Assembly: GCA_030041195.1 (NCBI GenBank)
Contig: JASHOI010000309.1
Coordinates: 1-26,548, forward strand
Length of the DNA: 26,548 nt
From: Streptosporangiaceae bacterium
GTDB lineage: Bacteria; Actinomycetota; Actinomycetes; Streptosporangiales; Streptosporangiaceae
Reading direction: 5' to 3'
In this document: positions 15,088 to 23,310 of the stretch, one piece after another
Layout of the letters: the number at the start of each line of letters is the position of its first letter
How positions within the stretch are numbered: position 1 is the stretch's first letter
Notes under the pieces: generated by a model
What the model saw: only the letters and a program-made list of their open reading frames with translations
Told to the model about the DNA's origin: nothing
Databases searched by the model: none
Position numbers and translations under genes: made by a program

Positions 15088-16656
15088 CTAGATCCAGCCG
15101 TGGTACCACATCCGCTCGAACCAGGACGTATACGGCACGACCTGGGCGGCAAGCACCGGGTACATGTAGTAGAAGTCCCATAGGACGGCCAGCAGGTAGC
15201 CGCCGGTGACAACGGCACCGAGGCCGCGCCGGGCCGGCGCGGCACGGGCCGGCCCGATGATGAGCCCGAGGCACAGCGTGATCGCTATCACCAGGAACGG
15301 GTCGAAGACGACCGCGTAAAAGTAGAACTCGGTCCTGTGGTCGTGCAGCGCGAACCAGAACCAGGGCAGCCAGCCGGCCGCGATGCCCATGAGCACCGCG
15401 CCGGCCCGCCAATCCCGCCGAACCAGCCACCACACCACGCAGGTGAGCAGCACCGGGATCGCGGTCGACCAGATGAACGGGGTGCCGATGGCCAGCACCT
15501 CCTGCGAGCAGTTCGGCACGCCGCAGGTCTTCGGGGTCGCGTAGTAGAACGAGACCGGCCTGGCGGTCCACAGCCAGAGCCAGGTCCACGGCTGGGACTT
15601 GTACGGGTGCCCCGTCGTCAGCCCGAGGCCGAACTGGAGCATGAACTTGTTGTACTGATAGAACGAGTCGAGCGCCGACAGCACCGGCGTGTGGTCGCCG
15701 TGCTGCGCAGCCCAGTTCCGGTCGTAGCCGTACGGCGAGGCGAACCAGCCGCTCCACGACGCCAGGTAGGCCGCCGCCGGCACGACGGCGAACGAGATCG
15801 GCAGCCATTTTCCGTCGCGCAGCAGCGCGCCCCGCCACGGCAGGCTGTACCCGGCGACGCGGCGCGCGCCGAGGTCCCAGGCGATGGTCAGGGCCGCGAA
15901 CGCGGGCAGGTACCAGACCCCGTTCCACTTCGACGCGACGGCGCAGCCCAGGCAGAGGCCGGCCGCCACCCGCCACCAGCGGATGCCGAGCGCGGGGCCC
16001 TCGTCGTCGGCGGTCTCGTCGGCTGCAGCGGCCGCGATCCTGGCCCGGGACCGGTCCCTGTCGATCACCAGGCAGCCGAACGCCGCGAGCACCCAGAACA
16101 TCACGAAGATGTCGAGCAGCGCGGTCCGGCTCATCACGAGCTCGAGCCCGTCCAGGGCCAGCAGCAGTCCCGCGACGCAGCCGAGCATCGTGGACCTGGT
16201 CATCCGGCGCGCTATCCGGGCCGTCATCAGGATGGCCAGCGAGCCGACCACGGCGACGGAGAACCGCCAGCCGAACGGGGTCAGCCCGAACATCCATTCC
16301 CCCACCGCGATGAGGATCTTGCCGAGGGGAGGGTGCACGACGAGCTCGCCGCCCTTGGCCAGGATGTCGGTCTTGCCCTGGGCGAGCAGCGTGTCCGCGT
16401 TCGACTTGTGGTTGATCTCCACGCCGTGGCGCAGAATCCCGTACGCATCGCCGACGTAGTAGGTCTCGTCGAAGACGACGGCCTTGGGCACGCTCAACCG
16501 GTAGAAGCGAAGGAACGCGCCGAAAATCGTGACCAGCAGCGGCCCCACCCAGCCCCAAACCGGGCTGCCCGGGATCGGTGGCGCCAGCCGGTCCCGAAGG
16601 GCAGCAGCGCGGGTGGCCCGCTCGGCGGCCACAGGCTCGGTCTCGTATGCCGTCAT
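15088..16656 (-). CDS. Protein O-mannosyltransferase (GT39, PMT family)
   Basis: A 522-residue polytopic protein that transfers mannose from polyprenyl-phosphate-mannose to Ser/Thr of exported proteins, on the outer face of the membrane. Seen: the catalytic acidic pair in FDETYYVGDAYG (Asp63-Glu64) in the first outside loop, HPPLGK further on in that loop, FGWRFSV opening the next membrane stretch, the family-typical SRTALLDIFVMFW, and the C-terminal block with HDHRTEFYFYAVVFDPF. Length and order match actinobacterial Pmt (as in Mycobacterium tuberculosis Rv1002c). The gene is divergent from rsmI with only 45 bases between starts, an arrangement also known from other actinobacteria. ATG 16656 is placed next to a TACCAT -10 box; upstream frame extension is basic, non-homologous sequence overlapping rsmI. 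Confidence 0.92.
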   Translation of the reverse strand: MTAYETEPVAAERATRAAALRDRLAPPIPGSPVWGWVGPLLVTIFGAFLRFYRLSVPKAVVFDETYYVGDAYGILRHGVEINHKSNADTLLAQGKTDILAKGGELVVHPPLGKILIAVGEWMFGLTPFGWRFSVAVVGSLAILMTARIARRMTRSTMLGCVAGLLLALDGLELVMSRTALLDIFVMFWVLAAFGCLVIDRDRSRARIAAAAADETADDEGPALGIRWWRVAAGLCLGCAVASKWNGVWYLPAFAALTIAWDLGARRVAGYSLPWRGALLRDGKWLPISFAVVPAAAYLASWSGWFASPYGYDRNWAAQHGDHTPVLSALDSFYQYNKFMLQFGLGLTTGHPYKSQPWTWLWLWTARPVSFYYATPKTCGVPNCSQEVLAIGTPFIWSTAIPVLLTCVVWWLVRRDWRAGAVLMGIAAGWLPWFWFALHDHRTEFYFYAVVFDPFLVIAITLCLGLIIGPARAAPARRGLGAVVTGGYLLAVLWDFYYMYPVLAAQVVPYTSWFERMWYHGWI

Positions 16657-16664
16657 TGCCTGCC

Positions 16665-16670
16665 ATGGTA
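16665..16670 (-). promoter_or_regulatory. -10 box TACCAT for the O-mannosyltransferase gene
   Basis: On the minus strand TACCAT ends eight bases before the ATG at 16656, so the transcript would have an almost absent leader. It lies back-to-back with the rsmI -10 box, 15 bases away. Confidence 0.4.
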
Positions 16671-16685
16671 GGCGCGGCAGGGGGT

Positions 16686-16691
16686 TAGCGT
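16686..16691 (+). promoter_or_regulatory. -10 box TAGCGT for rsmI
   Basis: TAGCGT ends ten bases before ATG 16702. The same hexamer is found at similar distance before marR and rsmA in this window. It overlaps an alternative GTG start at 16690. Confidence 0.45.
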
Positions 16692-16701
16692 GGGGCGCGA
16701 A

Positions 16702-17667
16702 ATGGAACGAGCCAGCAAACCCGACGGCGGCATCCGGACCTATCACCAGGTCACGGCCGATAACCCCCGCGGCGGCCCGGATGCGGCCCCGGAAACCTCC
16801 CCGGATTCCGTCCCGGAACGTGACGCGCACGGGACGCTCACGCTCGCGGCGGTGCCGATCGGCAGGCCGCAGGACGCCTCGCCGCGGCTGATCGCGGCGC
16901 TCGGCGACGCGCCGATCGTGGCGGCCGAGGACACCCGCAGGCTGCGCAGGCTGGCCGGCGAGCTCGGCGTGCGGCTGGCCGGCACCGTGGTCTCGTACTA
17001 CGACGCGGTCGAGACGGCGCGGGTGCCCGGGCTGCTGGCCGCGCTGACAGCCGGGCGCGACGTCCTGCTGGTGACCGACGCCGGCATGCCCAGCATCAGC
17101 GACCCCGGTTACCGGCTGGTGGCCGCGGCGGCTCGGGCCGGGATCCGGGTCAGCGTGCTCCCGGGGCCGTCGGCCGTGACCGCGGCGCTAGCCGTCTCCG
17201 GCCTGCCCAGCGACCGGTTCTGCTTCGAGGGGTTCCCGCCGCGCCGGGCCGGCGAGCGAGCCCGCAGGTTCGCCGAGCTGGCGGGTGAGCAGCGGACGCT
17301 GATCTTCTTTGAGGCGCCGCGACGGCTGGCGGTCACGCTCGCCGGGCTGGCCGAGGCGTTCGGCCAGGACCGCGCCGCCGTGGTGTGCCGCGAGCTCACC
17401 AAGACACACGAGCAGATCAGCCGCGGCACGCTCGGGGAACTGGCCGAATGGGCGGCGGGGGGCGTTCTCGGCGAGGTCACGATCGTAGTGGCCGGCGCGC
17501 CGCAGCCGCCCCGGGCCGACCCGGCCGACGCCGCCGCCGAGGTCGCCGTCCGTGAGCGGGCCGGCACCCCACGCAAGACCGCGATCGCCGAGGTGGCGAA
17601 GGAACTCGGCCTTCGCAAGCGCGAGGTCTACGACGCCGTCATCCGGCGGCCCACCGGCGCGCGCTGA
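16702..17667 (+). CDS. rsmI: 16S rRNA (cytidine-1402 2'-O) methyltransferase RsmI
   Basis: RsmI uses S-adenosylmethionine to methylate the ribose of C1402 in the decoding centre of 16S rRNA. The family signatures are all present: GTLTLAAVPIGRPQDASPR at the start of the domain, AAEDTRRLRRLA, the SAM-site segment LVTDAGMPSISDPGYRLV, VLPGPSAVTAALAVSGLP, FEGFPPR and the LTKTHEQ segment. A C-terminal helical part with PRKTAIAEVAKELGLRKREVYD follows, typical of the actinobacterial form. The 321-residue version begins at ATG 16702; the conserved domain starts only after about 43 hydrophilic residues, an unusual N-terminal extension. GTG 16690 (AGGGGG five bases upstream) is the alternative start; I preferred ATG because GTG would fall inside the TAGCGT promoter box. 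Confidence 0.93.
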   Translation: MERASKPDGGIRTYHQVTADNPRGGPDAAPETSPDSVPERDAHGTLTLAAVPIGRPQDASPRLIAALGDAPIVAAEDTRRLRRLAGELGVRLAGTVVSYYDAVETARVPGLLAALTAGRDVLLVTDAGMPSISDPGYRLVAAAARAGIRVSVLPGPSAVTAALAVSGLPSDRFCFEGFPPRRAGERARRFAELAGEQRTLIFFEAPRRLAVTLAGLAEAFGQDRAAVVCRELTKTHEQISRGTLGELAEWAAGGVLGEVTIVVAGAPQPPRADPADAAAEVAVRERAGTPRKTAIAEVAKELGLRKREVYDAVIRRPTGAR

Positions 17668-17684
17668 CCCGTCGGCGGCTTTCA

Positions 17685-17730
17685 TCGATGTACCAAAAGG
17701 CCTGTTCTATGCGGCCTTTTGGTACATCGA
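17685..17730. terminator. Perfect 18-bp inverted repeat between rsmI and metG
   Basis: Arms TCGATGTACCAAAAGGCC (17685-17702) and GGCCTTTTGGTACATCGA (17713-17730) are exactly complementary around the loop TGTTCTATGC. It begins 17 bases after the rsmI stop codon. As RNA it would form a very stable hairpin, so terminating rsmI transcripts is the simplest role. No T-run follows. A protein-binding dyad or a mobile-element remnant is possible. Confidence 0.6.
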
Positions 17731-17873
17731 CGCGGCCAGATGGGCGGCGCGGACGGCGGCCGCTGACCCTGCAGCGCACCATCCGCAACACGGAACACTT
17801 GAGCACCAACCGCCACGGTGGCCGCCGGGTGGGCGGTGCGGCCCGGCGAACCCGCGCGGCGCGGGCGGTGCAC

Positions 17874-17879
17874 TAGCCT
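17874..17879 (+). promoter_or_regulatory. -10 box TAGCCT for metG, leaderless start
   Basis: TAGCCT ends six bases before the metG ATG, so transcription would begin at or next to the start codon. No ribosome binding site precedes the ATG, in agreement with a leaderless transcript. Confidence 0.5.
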
Positions 17880-17885
17880 GAGCCC

Positions 17886-19676
17886 ATGTCCAGCCGCCAC
17901 ATACTGACCGCGCCGGCCTGGCCGTACGCCAACGGCCCCCGGCACATCGGGCACGTGTCCGGGTTCGGGCTGCCCGCCGACATGTTCGCCCGCTACCAGC
18001 GGATGACCGGCAACAACGTGCTGATGGTCAGCGGCACCGACGAGCACGGCACCCCGATCCAGGTCCAGGCCGACGCCGCCGGCGTCAGTGCCAGGGAGCT
18101 CGCCGACCGCTATAACCGGGTGATCGCCGAGGACCTGGTCGGCCTGGACATGTCCTACGACCTGTTCACCCGGACCACCACGCTGAACCACTACGCGGTC
18201 ACCCAGGAGATCTTCAGGGGCCTGTTCGACAACGGCTACCTGTTCCTGCGCAAGACGATGGGCGCGATCTCGCCGTCGACCGGCCGGACCCTGCCCGACC
18301 GGTACATCGAGGGAACGTGCCCGATCTGCGGGTACCCGAACGCGCGCGGCGACCAGTGCGACAACTGCGGCAACCAGCTCGACCCCGCCGACCTGATCAA
18401 CCCGCGCTCGAAGATCAACGGGGAGACGCCGGTCTTCGTGGAGACCGAGCACTTCTTCCTCGACCTGCCGGCGTTCGCCGACGCGCTGGGCACCTGGCTG
18501 CAGAGCAAGAGCGGGCTTTGGCGGCCCAACGTGCTCAAGTTCTCGCTGAACCTGCTCGACGACCTGAAGCCGCGCGCGGTCACGAGGGACCTCGACTGGG
18601 GGGTTCCGGTGCCGGTGGACGGCTGGCGGGACCGCCCGGACAAGAGGATCTACGTCTGGTTCGACGCCGTGATCGGCTACCTGTCCGCCTCGGTCGAGTG
18701 GGCGCGGCGGTCCGGCGACCCGGACGCGTGGCGTGCCTGGTGGCAGGACCCGGACGCCGAGTCCTACTACTTCATGGGCAAGGACAACATCGTCTTCCAC
18801 GCCGAGATCTGGCCGGCCATGCTGCTCGGCTACGGCGGCAAGGGCGACAAGGGCGGGACGCCGGGCGCGCTCGGCGAGCTGAACCTGCCCACCGACGTGG
18901 TGGCCAGCGAGTACCTCACGATGGAGGGCCGCAAGTTCTCCTCGTCCCGCTCGGTCGTGATCTACGTTCGCGACTTCCTGGAACGTTACGACGTCGACGC
19001 ACTCCGCTACTACCTGGCCGTGGCCGGCCCCGAGACCCAGGACACCGACTTCACCTGGAGCGAGTTCATCCGGCGCAACAACGATGAACTGCTGGCGAAC
19101 TGGGGCAACCTGGTGAACCGGAGCGTCTCGTTCGCCGCCCGCAACATCGGCGCGATCCCGGAACCGGGCGCGCTCACCGAGGTGGATACCGAACTCGTCC
19201 GGCGGTCCCGCGACGCGTTCCGGGAAGTCGGCGATGCGCTGTCCCGGTCGCGATTCAAGGCAGCGATCAACGAAGTGATGCGCACGCTCGCGGATGCCAA
19301 CAAGTACCTGTCCGAGCAGGCGCCGTGGAAGCTGCGCGAGTCCGACCCGGAGCGGATGCGGACGATCCTGCACGTGGCGCTGCAGCTCGTGGACGACGGC
19401 AAGACCCTGCTCACCCCGTTCCTGCCGCGGTCCTCGCAGAAGGTCTACGAGATGCTCGGCGGTTCCGGTGCCTGGTCGGCGATGCCGCGGATCGAGGAGG
19501 TCACCGAGGAGGGCGGGCCCCCCTACCCGGTGATCACCGGCGATTACCGCGGCGCGGCGCGGTGGCAGTCCGAGCCGATCAGGCCGGGCACGCCGCTGCA
19601 GCCGCCCACGCCGCTGTTCGCCAAGCTCGACCCGGGGCTTGCCGACGAGGAGCTGGCGAGGCTGGAGAAGGCGTGA
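17886..19676 (+). CDS. metG: Methionyl-tRNA synthetase
   Basis: A 596-residue class I aminoacyl-tRNA synthetase that charges tRNA-Met with methionine in the cytoplasm. Seen: the HIGH motif at 20-23 within [11 protein letters not shown], a zinc knuckle with Cys145, Cys148, Cys158 and Cys161, the methionine-pocket region with [28 protein letters not shown], and the KMSKS equivalent KFSSS at 350-354. The anticodon-binding helical domain follows (WGNLVNRS, then [11 protein letters not shown]). The C-terminal dimerisation/tRNA-binding extension of E. coli MetG is absent, as is usual in actinobacteria. The tatD start overlaps its stop codon, so metG-tatD is an operon. The start is fixed by homology and the TAGCCT box. 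Confidence 0.97.
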   Translation: MSSRHILTAPAWPYANGPRHIGHVSGFGLPADMFARYQRMTGNNVLMVSGTDEHGTPIQVQADAAGVSARELADRYNRVIAEDLVGLDMSYDLFTRTTTLNHYAVTQEIFRGLFDNGYLFLRKTMGAISPSTGRTLPDRYIEGTCPICGYPNARGDQCDNCGNQLDPADLINPRSKINGETPVFVETEHFFLDLPAFADALGTWLQSKSGLWRPNVLKFSLNLLDDLKPRAVTRDLDWGVPVPVDGWRDRPDKRIYVWFDAVIGYLSASVEWARRSGDPDAWRAWWQDPDAESYYFMGKDNIVFHAEIWPAMLLGYGGKGDKGGTPGALGELNLPTDVVASEYLTMEGRKFSSSRSVVIYVRDFLERYDVDALRYYLAVAGPETQDTDFTWSEFIRRNNDELLANWGNLVNRSVSFAARNIGAIPEPGALTEVDTELVRRSRDAFREVGDALSRSRFKAAINEVMRTLADANKYLSEQAPWKLRESDPERMRTILHVALQLVDDGKTLLTPFLPRSSQKVYEMLGGSGAWSAMPRIEEVTEEGGPPYPVITGDYRGAARWQSEPIRPGTPLQPPTPLFAKLDPGLADEELARLEKA

Positions 19677-20491
19677 GGGTGCCTACCCTGCCGGAGCCGC
19701 TGCCCGCCGAGGCGCTGGACAGCCACTGCCACCTGGACCTGATCGAGCGCCCGGTGCCGGAGATCCTGGCCGAGGCGCGGGCTGCGAACATCACCAGGGT
19801 GGTGACGGTCGGCGTGGACCTGCCGACCTCGCGGTGGTCGGCGGACTGCGCCGACGAGTACCCGGACGTGTACGCGGCGGTGGCGATCCACCCGAACGAG
19901 ACCGCGCGGGCGGCCGCGTCCGGCGAGGCGCGGGACGCGGTCCTGGCCGAGATCACCGCGCTGGCCGAGCGGCCTCGGGTCCGGGCCGTCGGCGAGACCG
20001 GGCTCGACTACTACCGCGACTGGGCCCCGCCCGAGGTGCAGCGGGAGTGGTTCCGCGCGCACATCGAGATCGCCAAGCGGACCGGCAAGGCCCTGATGAT
20101 CCACGACCGCGCCGCGCACGAGGACGTGCTGCAGATCCTTGACTCACAAGGACCGCCAGAACGGGTCGTGTTCCACTGCTTCTCCGGGGACGCGGCGATG
20201 GCGAAGCGGTGTGCCGAGGCGGGGTACCTGATGAGCTTCGCCGGCAACATCACGTTCTCCAGTGCTCAGCAGCTACGCGACGCGGCCGCCGCGGCGCCGC
20301 TGGAACTCATCCTGGTGGAGACCGACGCACCCTTCCTCACCCCGGTGCCGAACCGTGGCAAGCCAAACTCGCCCGCGATGGTGGCGCACACGCTGCGCGC
20401 GATCGCCGAGATCAAGCACGTCGGCGTCGCCGAGATGTGCGCGGCGGTGATGGCCGCCGGCGAGCGGGCCTTCGGCCCCTGGCCCCGCTGA
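19673..20491 (+). CDS. TatD family metal-dependent hydrolase (DNase)
   Basis: A 272-residue TIM-barrel metallohydrolase; TatD proteins are two-metal 3'-5' DNases that take part in DNA repair or clean-up. The metal ligands are all in place: HCH at 18-20 (DSHCHLD), Glu108 in GETGLDYY, His144 in MIHDR, His168 in FHCFSG and Asp218 in ETDAPFLTP. The final helix region is ordinary. GTG 19673 overlaps the metG TGA and has GGAG five bases upstream; GTG 19679 is nearly equivalent. In many actinobacteria metG and tatD precede an rpf gene and rsmA; here other genes follow. Confidence 0.93.
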   Translation: MRVPTLPEPLPAEALDSHCHLDLIERPVPEILAEARAANITRVVTVGVDLPTSRWSADCADEYPDVYAAVAIHPNETARAAASGEARDAVLAEITALAERPRVRAVGETGLDYYRDWAPPEVQREWFRAHIEIAKRTGKALMIHDRAAHEDVLQILDSQGPPERVVFHCFSGDAAMAKRCAEAGYLMSFAGNITFSSAQQLRDAAAAAPLELILVETDAPFLTPVPNRGKPNSPAMVAHTLRAIAEIKHVGVAEMCAAVMAAGERAFGPWPR

Positions 20492-20614
20492 CGCCGGCCC
20501 CCGGCTCCCCGGCGGCCCGCTGGATGCCCCAGGTGTGCAAGGGGCGACCAAAGGGAATTGAGTGGCCAGCGGGAATGGCCGCTTTTACGGGGGCGAACAA
20601 GGGAAGGTGCGCTG

Positions 20615-22759
20615 GTGACGGGGGTTACCCATTGGGCGTTGCGGCATAAGCGTCTTGTGATCGGCTTCTGGCTGGTGCTGACCATCCTTGGGATGGCGTT
20701 CGCCAGGAAGGCGACGGATGCTCTCTCCCAGGAGTACTCGCTCCCCGGCCATCAAAGCTACGAGACGAACACGTTCATCACCAGCAAGTACGGCGGCGGC
20801 GGGGACAGCTCACCGCTGGTCGCGGTCGTCACGCTGCCGGCCGGCGCGACCGCGAGCTCGCCGGCGGTGATGGCCGCTCTGCAGCAGGTCACCGGGCGTA
20901 TCGAGCGGGCGGTGCCGGGCTCACGGGTGGCGTCGTACGCCACGACCGGCGATCCCGCGTTCGTGTCCCGCGACGGCCGCACCACGTTCGTGATCGACTA
21001 CCCGCCGCCGGAGCCGGGCAGCTTCGGGCAGAGCCCGCGAGCGCAGAATGCGGTGCAGGCGGCGCTGCGGGGGGTCACGGTCGCGGGCGCCCCGGTGCGC
21101 CTGACCGGCTACGACGTGCTGGATGCACAGGCGGGCGGCGGCAAGAGCGTGCTCGCCGAAGCGCTGATCGGCGCGCTGGGCGCACTGATCGTGCTCGGCT
21201 TTGTGTTCGCGTCGCTCCTGGCCGTGGTGCCGCTGCTGATCGCGCTGGCCTCGATCATGACGAGCTTCCTGGCCGTGTGGGGCCTGGCCACCGCGACATC
21301 GGTGTCGATCGTCGTGCAGTACCTGATCGCGCTCGTCGGCCTCGGCATCGCGATCGACTACACGCTGCTGATCGTGGTCCGCTGGCGCGAGGAACGTTCC
21401 CGGGGCCTCCGCGGTGACGCGGCGATCGTGGCCGCGATGAACACCGCCGGCCGCGCCGTGGTGTTCAGCGGCACCGCGGTGGCGGTCGGCCTGCTCTGCC
21501 TGATCGCGCTGCCGGTTCCGTTCCTGCGCAGCCTCGGCTACGGCGGGATGCTGATCCCGCTGGTCAGCGTCGCGGCCAGCATCACGCTGCTGCCGGTCAT
21601 CCTGGCCACCGCCGGCCCTCGCCTCGACTGGCCGCACCGCCGCACCGACCGGCGCGCCAGCCGCGCCTGGACCGCGTGGGCGGCTCTTGTCGTCCGGCAC
21701 CGCTTGGTCGCTGCGGCGGCCGCGGTCATCGTGCTCGGCCTGCTCGCGGGCGCGGCGACCGCCATCACCCTGGGCCCGGCCGACGGCAACCCGAACACGG
21801 TCAGCCAGGCCGGCCAGGCCAAGACCGCGCTGACCGCGCTCGAGCGCTCCGGCATCGGGTCCGGCGCGCTGACCCCGATCGAGATCGTCGCGCCGCGCGG
21901 CGACGCGGCCGGGCTTGCGCACGCACTGAACGGCTTGCCCGGCGTGCAGGGCGCGACCGCCCCCCAGGCAGCCGCCTGGCATCGCGGTACCACGGCGATC
22001 GTCGACGTGTTCACCCACGACAACGGCGCGGGCGCGCTGGCCAGCGTGCGGGACACCGCGCACGCGTACGGGCCGGGCATCCGGGTCGGCGGGATCGACG
22101 CCCAGAACCGCGACTTCATCTCAGCCGTCTACGGCAGCTTCCCGCTGATGATCGCCCTGATCGCGGTGCTCGGCTTCGCCCTGCTGGCCCGGGCCTTCCG
22201 GTCCCTGCTGCTCCCCGCCAAGGCCATCGTCCTCAACATCCTGTCGATCGCCGCCGCCTGGGGCGCGCTCACCCTGATCTGGCAGAAGGGATACGGGTCG
22301 AACGCCCTGTGGGGCATCCCGGCGATCGGCTCCATCCCGTCCTGGCTGCCGGTGATCGTGTTCGCGTTCTTGTTCGGGCTGACCATGGACTACGAGGTGT
22401 TCATCCTCAGCCGGATGCGGGAAGAGTACGACGCCACCGGGTCAACCGACACCGCGATCGTGCGCGGGATCGGCCGCACCGGCCGCCTGGTCACCAGCGC
22501 CGCGCTGATCCTGTTCCTCGCCTTCGTGGCGATGAGCACCGCTCCGATCACCCTGATCAAGGTCATGGCCACGGGCTTTGGCGTTGGCATCATCCTGGAC
22601 GCCACCATCATCCGTGCCCTCCTCGTGCCCGCCGCCGTCTCCCTGTTCGGCACCTGGAACTGGCGTTTCCCCGCCACCGCCGCGCGCATCCTGCGCGTCT
22701 CGCCGTCGACCCCGCCGCCAGCGGCCGAGGCCACCCCGGAACTCGACCTGACCGGCTGA
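20615..22759 (+). CDS. MMPL family membrane transporter
   Basis: A 714-residue RND-superfamily protein with the expected two-fold layout: one membrane helix (about 8-28), a large outside loop (to about 185), five helices, then a second helix, loop (about 400-510) and five more helices. Conserved acidic helices are present in both halves: GIAIDYTLL (Asp248) and GLTMDYEVF (Asp592), the proton-relay-like motifs of MMPL proteins. Such proteins export lipids or peptides, or drugs and dyes in other members. The substrate is unknown; no polyketide or lipid synthesis gene adjoins it. The converging MarR gene makes inducible drug- or metabolite-export a reasonable guess. GTG 20615 has AAGGGAAGG seven bases upstream; an in-frame GTG at 20558 has none. 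Confidence 0.92.
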   Translation: MTGVTHWALRHKRLVIGFWLVLTILGMAFARKATDALSQEYSLPGHQSYETNTFITSKYGGGGDSSPLVAVVTLPAGATASSPAVMAALQQVTGRIERAVPGSRVASYATTGDPAFVSRDGRTTFVIDYPPPEPGSFGQSPRAQNAVQAALRGVTVAGAPVRLTGYDVLDAQAGGGKSVLAEALIGALGALIVLGFVFASLLAVVPLLIALASIMTSFLAVWGLATATSVSIVVQYLIALVGLGIAIDYTLLIVVRWREERSRGLRGDAAIVAAMNTAGRAVVFSGTAVAVGLLCLIALPVPFLRSLGYGGMLIPLVSVAASITLLPVILATAGPRLDWPHRRTDRRASRAWTAWAALVVRHRLVAAAAAVIVLGLLAGAATAITLGPADGNPNTVSQAGQAKTALTALERSGIGSGALTPIEIVAPRGDAAGLAHALNGLPGVQGATAPQAAAWHRGTTAIVDVFTHDNGAGALASVRDTAHAYGPGIRVGGIDAQNRDFISAVYGSFPLMIALIAVLGFALLARAFRSLLLPAKAIVLNILSIAAAWGALTLIWQKGYGSNALWGIPAIGSIPSWLPVIVFAFLFGLTMDYEVFILSRMREEYDATGSTDTAIVRGIGRTGRLVTSAALILFLAFVAMSTAPITLIKVMATGFGVGIILDATIIRALLVPAAVSLFGTWNWRFPATAARILRVSPSTPPPAAEATPELDLTG

Positions 22760-22778
22760 TAACAGGCACCGGCGCGGG

Positions 22779-23237
22779 TCATGCACCGGGATCATGTGCC
22801 TCGTGCCCGCCGGCGTCGGCCAGCCGGTCCATCAGCTCGCCGGCGATCCGCAGCAGTTCCTGCTCGGCCCGGGTGAGCCGGAGGGCCATCGCGCGGGCCA
22901 GCCAGGCGTCGCGCCGGCGCATGTCCGTGCCGAGCGCCTCCCGCCCCGCGTCCGTGATCGCGAGCAGCGAGCGCCGGTGATCCCGGTCATCGGGCTGGCG
23001 GACGGCCAGGCGCTGCCGTTCCAGGCTGGCCAGGGTGCGGGTCAGCGACTGCGGCTGGACCCGCTCGGCGGCCGCCAGCGCGCCGGGCGTGGTCGGGCCG
23101 CGCCGGTGCAGGTGTGCCAGGACGCCCAGCTCCAGCGAGGTCTGGCTGGCCTCGGGGCGTTCGATGCGCAGCCGCCTGGCCAGCCTGGTCACCCCCTGGC
23201 GCACCGCGGTCGCCACCTCGACGTTCTCATCGCCCAT
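22779..23237 (-). CDS. MarR family transcriptional regulator
   Basis: A 152-residue winged-helix protein of normal MarR length: dimerisation helices at both ends, SLELGVLAHLHRRGPTTPGALAAAERVQPQSLTRTLASLERQRLAVRQ (helix-turn-helix about 48-85) and the wing DDRDHRRSLLAITDAGREAL. MarR proteins are repressors released by small phenolic or other ligands. It converges on the MMPL transporter gene with 19 bases between the stops and is divergent from the methyltransferase gene. A near-perfect dyad lies five bases before its ATG, overlapping its -10, so autorepression is likely. Control of the MMPL gene is inferred from proximity only; no copy of the dyad was seen before 20615. Confidence 0.9.
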   Translation of the reverse strand: MGDENVEVATAVRQGVTRLARRLRIERPEASQTSLELGVLAHLHRRGPTTPGALAAAERVQPQSLTRTLASLERQRLAVRQPDDRDHRRSLLAITDAGREALGTDMRRRDAWLARAMALRLTRAEQELLRIAGELMDRLADAGGHEAHDPGA

Positions 23238-23241
23238 GAAT

Positions 23242-23259
23242 AGTACGCTAGCACGTACT
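23242..23259. promoter_or_regulatory. Operator-like dyad AGTACG-N6-CGTACT with embedded TAGCGT -10
   Basis: AGTACG (23242-23247) and CGTACT (23254-23259) are perfectly complementary around CTAGCA. Read on the minus strand, TAGCGT (23250-23245) in its middle is a -10 box ending seven bases before the marR ATG, so a dimer bound here would block a leaderless marR promoter. The divergent methyltransferase gene starts 51 bases away and may be co-controlled. Confidence 0.6.
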
Positions 23260-23310
23260 GAATAACGTCTGATGTAGCAAATATCGGCTGAGTGTCATAA
23301 GCTGCGGCGT

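Noticed and set aside
20568..20586. AGCGG/CCGCT stem followed by TTTT after tatD
   Set aside because: The stem is only five base pairs; too weak to call a terminator.
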